NCBI GenBank assembly: GCA_013696265.1 | Contig: JACCYX010000373.1 | Span: 1 to 7,124 of the forward strand | From: Chloroflexia bacterium | GTDB lineage: Bacteria; Chloroflexota; Chloroflexia; Thermomicrobiales; UBA6265 | DNA length: 7,124 bases | Direction: 5' to 3' | In this document: positions 5,367-7,124 of the stretch, piece by piece | Numbering within the stretch: the first letter of the stretch is position 1 | Layout: each line of letters begins with the position of its first letter | Made by a program: the position numbers and the translations under genes | Notes under the pieces: generated by a model | Told to the model about the DNA's origin: nothing | Databases searched by the model: none | Seen by the model: the letters and a program-made list of their open reading frames with translations, nothing else

Positions 5367-5590
5367 CTCTCCGCGTCCGGAGAGCCCGCCTCCGCGGCCG
5401 TTCCCTCGGGCGACCCGCTCGATCGAGTCGCCTGGCGCTTGGCCGGCCCGGTGCCCTGGTCACCGACATCCCGGTTCTTTCGATTGCGCTGCCGTGCCTG
5501 TTCCAGCGTCCAGAGCGTGATCACCACCGCCACCACCAGCGGCACGGCAATCACAACCCCTATCAGCAGGAACCATTCAAATCCCGACAT
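5345..5590 (-). CDS. Small single-pass membrane protein, 81 aa
   Basis: Not recognised as a known family. One hydrophobic segment (residues 6-28, WFLLIGVVIAVPLVVAVVITLW) is followed at once by a basic stretch (RQRNRKNR, 33-40). The positive-inside rule therefore places the C terminus in the cytoplasm. The remaining 40 residues are polar, rich in Gly, Ala, Ser, Glu and Asp, and probably disordered. ATG at 5590 has an AGGA ten bases upstream. It lies 122 bases after the E2 gene on the same strand, beyond a terminator, so it is likely expressed separately or by read-through. The membrane segment and codon-like composition favour a true gene, but its shortness and lack of a known family keep confidence moderate. 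Confidence 0.6.
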   Translation of the reverse strand: MSGFEWFLLIGVVIAVPLVVAVVITLWTLEQARQRNRKNRDVGDQGTGPAKRQATRSSGSPEGTAAEAGSPDAESADRSGN

Positions 5591-5654
5591 ATCACCAAGT
5601 TCCTACGACGGTCGGGCTTCCCAACCACGAGCCTGAACGACTATTCCCAGAGTG

Positions 5655-5690
5655 ACAAAGACGGGGCTGGCATCCGGCCAACCCCGTCTT
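5655..5690 (-). terminator. Terminator of the E2 operon
   Basis: AAGACGGGG (5658-5666) pairs with CCCCGTCTT (5682-5690). After one mismatch TGGC/GCCA continues the stem to a five-base loop. On the minus strand the stem ends in TCTTTGTC, a modest T-rich tail. It lies about 25 bases after the stop of the acyltransferase gene. Confidence 0.7.
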
Positions 5691-5712
5691 CCGGCCCGTA
5701 GCGGGCATCGGC

Positions 5713-7047
5713 TCAGGAAACGGCCAGCAACATCGGCTGCTCGAGGTATTTCTTGACCGATTGCAGGAAGGTCGCCACCTGGGCGCCATCGAGTGCCCGG
5801 TGGTCCGCCGAGAGGGTGATCTTCATCACCTGGCCAACCGTCACCCGGCCATTCCTAACCACCGGCGTTTCCGCAACCGAGCCGATCGCCAGGATCGCGG
5901 CCTGCGGCGGATTGATGACGGCGATGAACTCGTCGACATCGAACATCCCAAGGTTGCTGATGGTGAAGGTTCCGCCCTGATATTCTTCGGGCGTCAATCC
6001 CCCTTCGCGAGCCCGCTTGCCGAGATCGCGCGCCAGAGTCGAGATCGCCCCCAGGCTCTTGCCATCGGCGGCGGGAATGAATGGGGCAATCAGCCCGCCA
6101 TCGATCGCGATCGCGAAGTTGATGTCGATCGCGTCGTGCTGGTAGAGTTCGCCGTCTTCCCACGAGGTGTTGACTTCCGGGTGGTCGCGAAGCGCAAGGG
6201 CGGCGGCCTTTACGATCAAATCGTTGACCGACACCTTGCCGCCCGATTCGCTCAACGCCCCGTTGAGCGTCTTCCGGAAGTCCAGCGCCTCGGTCATGTC
6301 CACATTCGTAGTGACATAATAGTGCGGTATGCCGAGCTTGGACTCGGTCATTCGCTTGCCGGTCGTGCGCCGCATCCGGGAGAGATCGACCTTCGTGCCC
6401 TTGCCGCTGGCTGGGGCCGAGACCGGCGCGGGCGACGGGGCAAACTGGCCATTCGCCGAAGGCGCCGAGGCCGGTGCCGCCGCGCCCGCCTTCGGCGCCG
6501 ATTTGGCGCCCGATACGAAGTCGGCGATATCGTTCTTGATGATCCGGCCGCCCGGTCCGCTGCCGGCGACCTGGGTCAGGTCGATGTCGTGCTCTTCCGC
6601 CAAACGCTTGACCAGCGGCGAGGCACGCAGCCGCTCTCCCGGCGCCCGCTCGACGACCTGGGTCGATGTGGCGGTGGCCGGCTCAGCCGGTGCCGACGCC
6701 GCTTGCGGCTCTTCGGCCGCCGGCGCGGCGGCCGGTTCCTCCTCTGGCTCCTCGGCGGTCGCTTCTTCAGTCTCGGCCGGTGCGGCGCCGGCGGGAGCCT
6801 GGCCCACTTCGTCCTGCGTCCCAATCGTGGCGATCACGGTGCCGATCGCGGCGGTCGTTCCTTCCTCGATCAGGACGTTGGTGAGGAACCCGTCTTCCTG
6901 CGCTTCGATCTCAAGTGTGACCTTGTCGGTTTCGATCTCGGCAATAGGATCGCCCTCGGCAATCTCGTCACCCGCCGCCTTCAACCATTTGAGAAGAGTG
7001 CCTTCTTCCATGGCGTCGCCCATTTTGGGCATGATCACCGTTCCCAT
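5713..7047 (-). CDS. pdhC: Dihydrolipoamide acyltransferase (E2) of a 2-oxoacid dehydrogenase complex, probably pyruvate
   Basis: Core subunit that carries the acyl group on a swinging lipoyl arm and transfers it to CoA, linking pyruvate oxidation to acetyl-CoA. The 444-aa protein has the full domain order. One lipoyl domain spans 1-76, with the lipoylated Lys42 in IETDKVTLE. An Ala/Glu/Pro-rich flexible linker follows (about 80-138), then the E3/E1-binding domain (141-178, RASPLVKRLAEEH...GPGGRIIKNDI). A second Ala/Pro/Ser linker (181-216) leads to the catalytic domain (about 220-444), with HRALDG (His416, Asp420) as the active-site motif. IPHYYVTTNVDM in the catalytic domain is typical of pyruvate-type E2, but branched-chain E2 cannot be fully excluded. 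ATG at 7047 has GGGGAG seven bases upstream, lying inside the end of the preceding gene, whose stop is three bases away. Confidence 0.93.
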   Translation of the reverse strand: MGTVIMPKMGDAMEEGTLLKWLKAAGDEIAEGDPIAEIETDKVTLEIEAQEDGFLTNVLIEEGTTAAIGTVIATIGTQDEVGQAPAGAAPAETEEATAEEPEEEPAAAPAAEEPQAASAPAEPATATSTQVVERAPGERLRASPLVKRLAEEHDIDLTQVAGSGPGGRIIKNDIADFVSGAKSAPKAGAAAPASAPSANGQFAPSPAPVSAPASGKGTKVDLSRMRRTTGKRMTESKLGIPHYYVTTNVDMTEALDFRKTLNGALSESGGKVSVNDLIVKAAALALRDHPEVNTSWEDGELYQHDAIDINFAIAIDGGLIAPFIPAADGKSLGAISTLARDLGKRAREGGLTPEEYQGGTFTISNLGMFDVDEFIAVINPPQAAILAIGSVAETPVVRNGRVTVGQVMKITLSADHRALDGAQVATFLQSVKKYLEQPMLLAVS

Positions 7048-7050
7048 GCG

Positions 7051-7124
7051 TCAACTCCCCAGGTACAGGACCCGGCGAGTAGCATCGATGACCTGCTGCT
7101 CGCTCGGGAAGGCGGCTACTTCGA
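7051..7124 (-). CDS. 3' end of the preceding operon gene, probably E1 beta subunit (partial)
   Basis: Only the last 23 codons and the TGA stop are in the window, reading EVAAFPSEQQVIDATRRVLYLGS. An 'xPS...vidAvrrVL' helix at the C terminus fits the end of the transketolase C domain of E1 beta, and E1 beta directly before E2 is the common operon order. The evidence is short, so the product is inferred mainly from context. Three bases separate its stop from the E2 start, indicating one transcript and likely translational coupling. Confidence 0.55.
   Translation of the reverse strand, partial: EVAAFPSEQQVIDATRRVLYLGS

Overview
The window is GC-rich bacterial chromosomal DNA, densely packed, with several GTG and TTG start codons and mostly housekeeping genes. 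The gene mix, the style of the proteins and a dispersed repeat of the 'GTCATTCCGAG...CTCGGAATGAC' kind suggest a Chloroflexota-like organism, perhaps Thermomicrobia/Sphaerobacter-related. That placement is an inference from memory, not a search result.

Layout, left to right. 1-188: gene-free end of the window. 189-1418 (-): MFS exporter of the EntS/MFS_3 type. 1419-1810: gene-poor spacer with two perfect 18-bp palindromes. 1811-2443 (-): class I SAM methyltransferase, joined by an ATGA overlap to 2440-3024 (-), a peroxiredoxin-like (AhpC-TSA_2) protein starting at TTG. A divergent gap leads to 3211-3813 (+), dCTP deaminase (dcd). One base after its stop lies a perfect parS site, TGTTTCACGTGAAACA, at the centre of a 34-bp perfect palindrome. 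A short inverted-repeat element follows (3983-4072), then an unrecognised 128-aa protein (4204-4590, +). A hairpin terminator serving both strands separates it from ndk (4742-5203, -). Upstream of the ndk promoter is a second parS-like site with one mismatch (5320-5335), then a small single-pass membrane protein (5345-5590, -). The right end carries a terminator and the E2 acyltransferase gene of a 2-oxoacid dehydrogenase complex, probably pyruvate dehydrogenase (5713-7047, -). The tail of the preceding operon gene, probably E1 beta, runs off the window edge (7051-7124).

How the parts work together: dcd and ndk both act on (deoxy)nucleotide pools, and E1 beta-E2 form a pyruvate dehydrogenase operon. 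The peroxiredoxin-like protein and methyltransferase look translationally coupled. The most notable non-coding signal is the pair of ParB-binding (parS) sites 1,496 bp apart. It suggests that this otherwise ordinary metabolic region is part of the chromosome's centromere-like segregation zone and may lie near the replication origin, although no parA, parB or dnaA gene and no DnaA-box cluster is visible here. I see no CRISPR array, tRNA, rRNA, transposase or phage gene.
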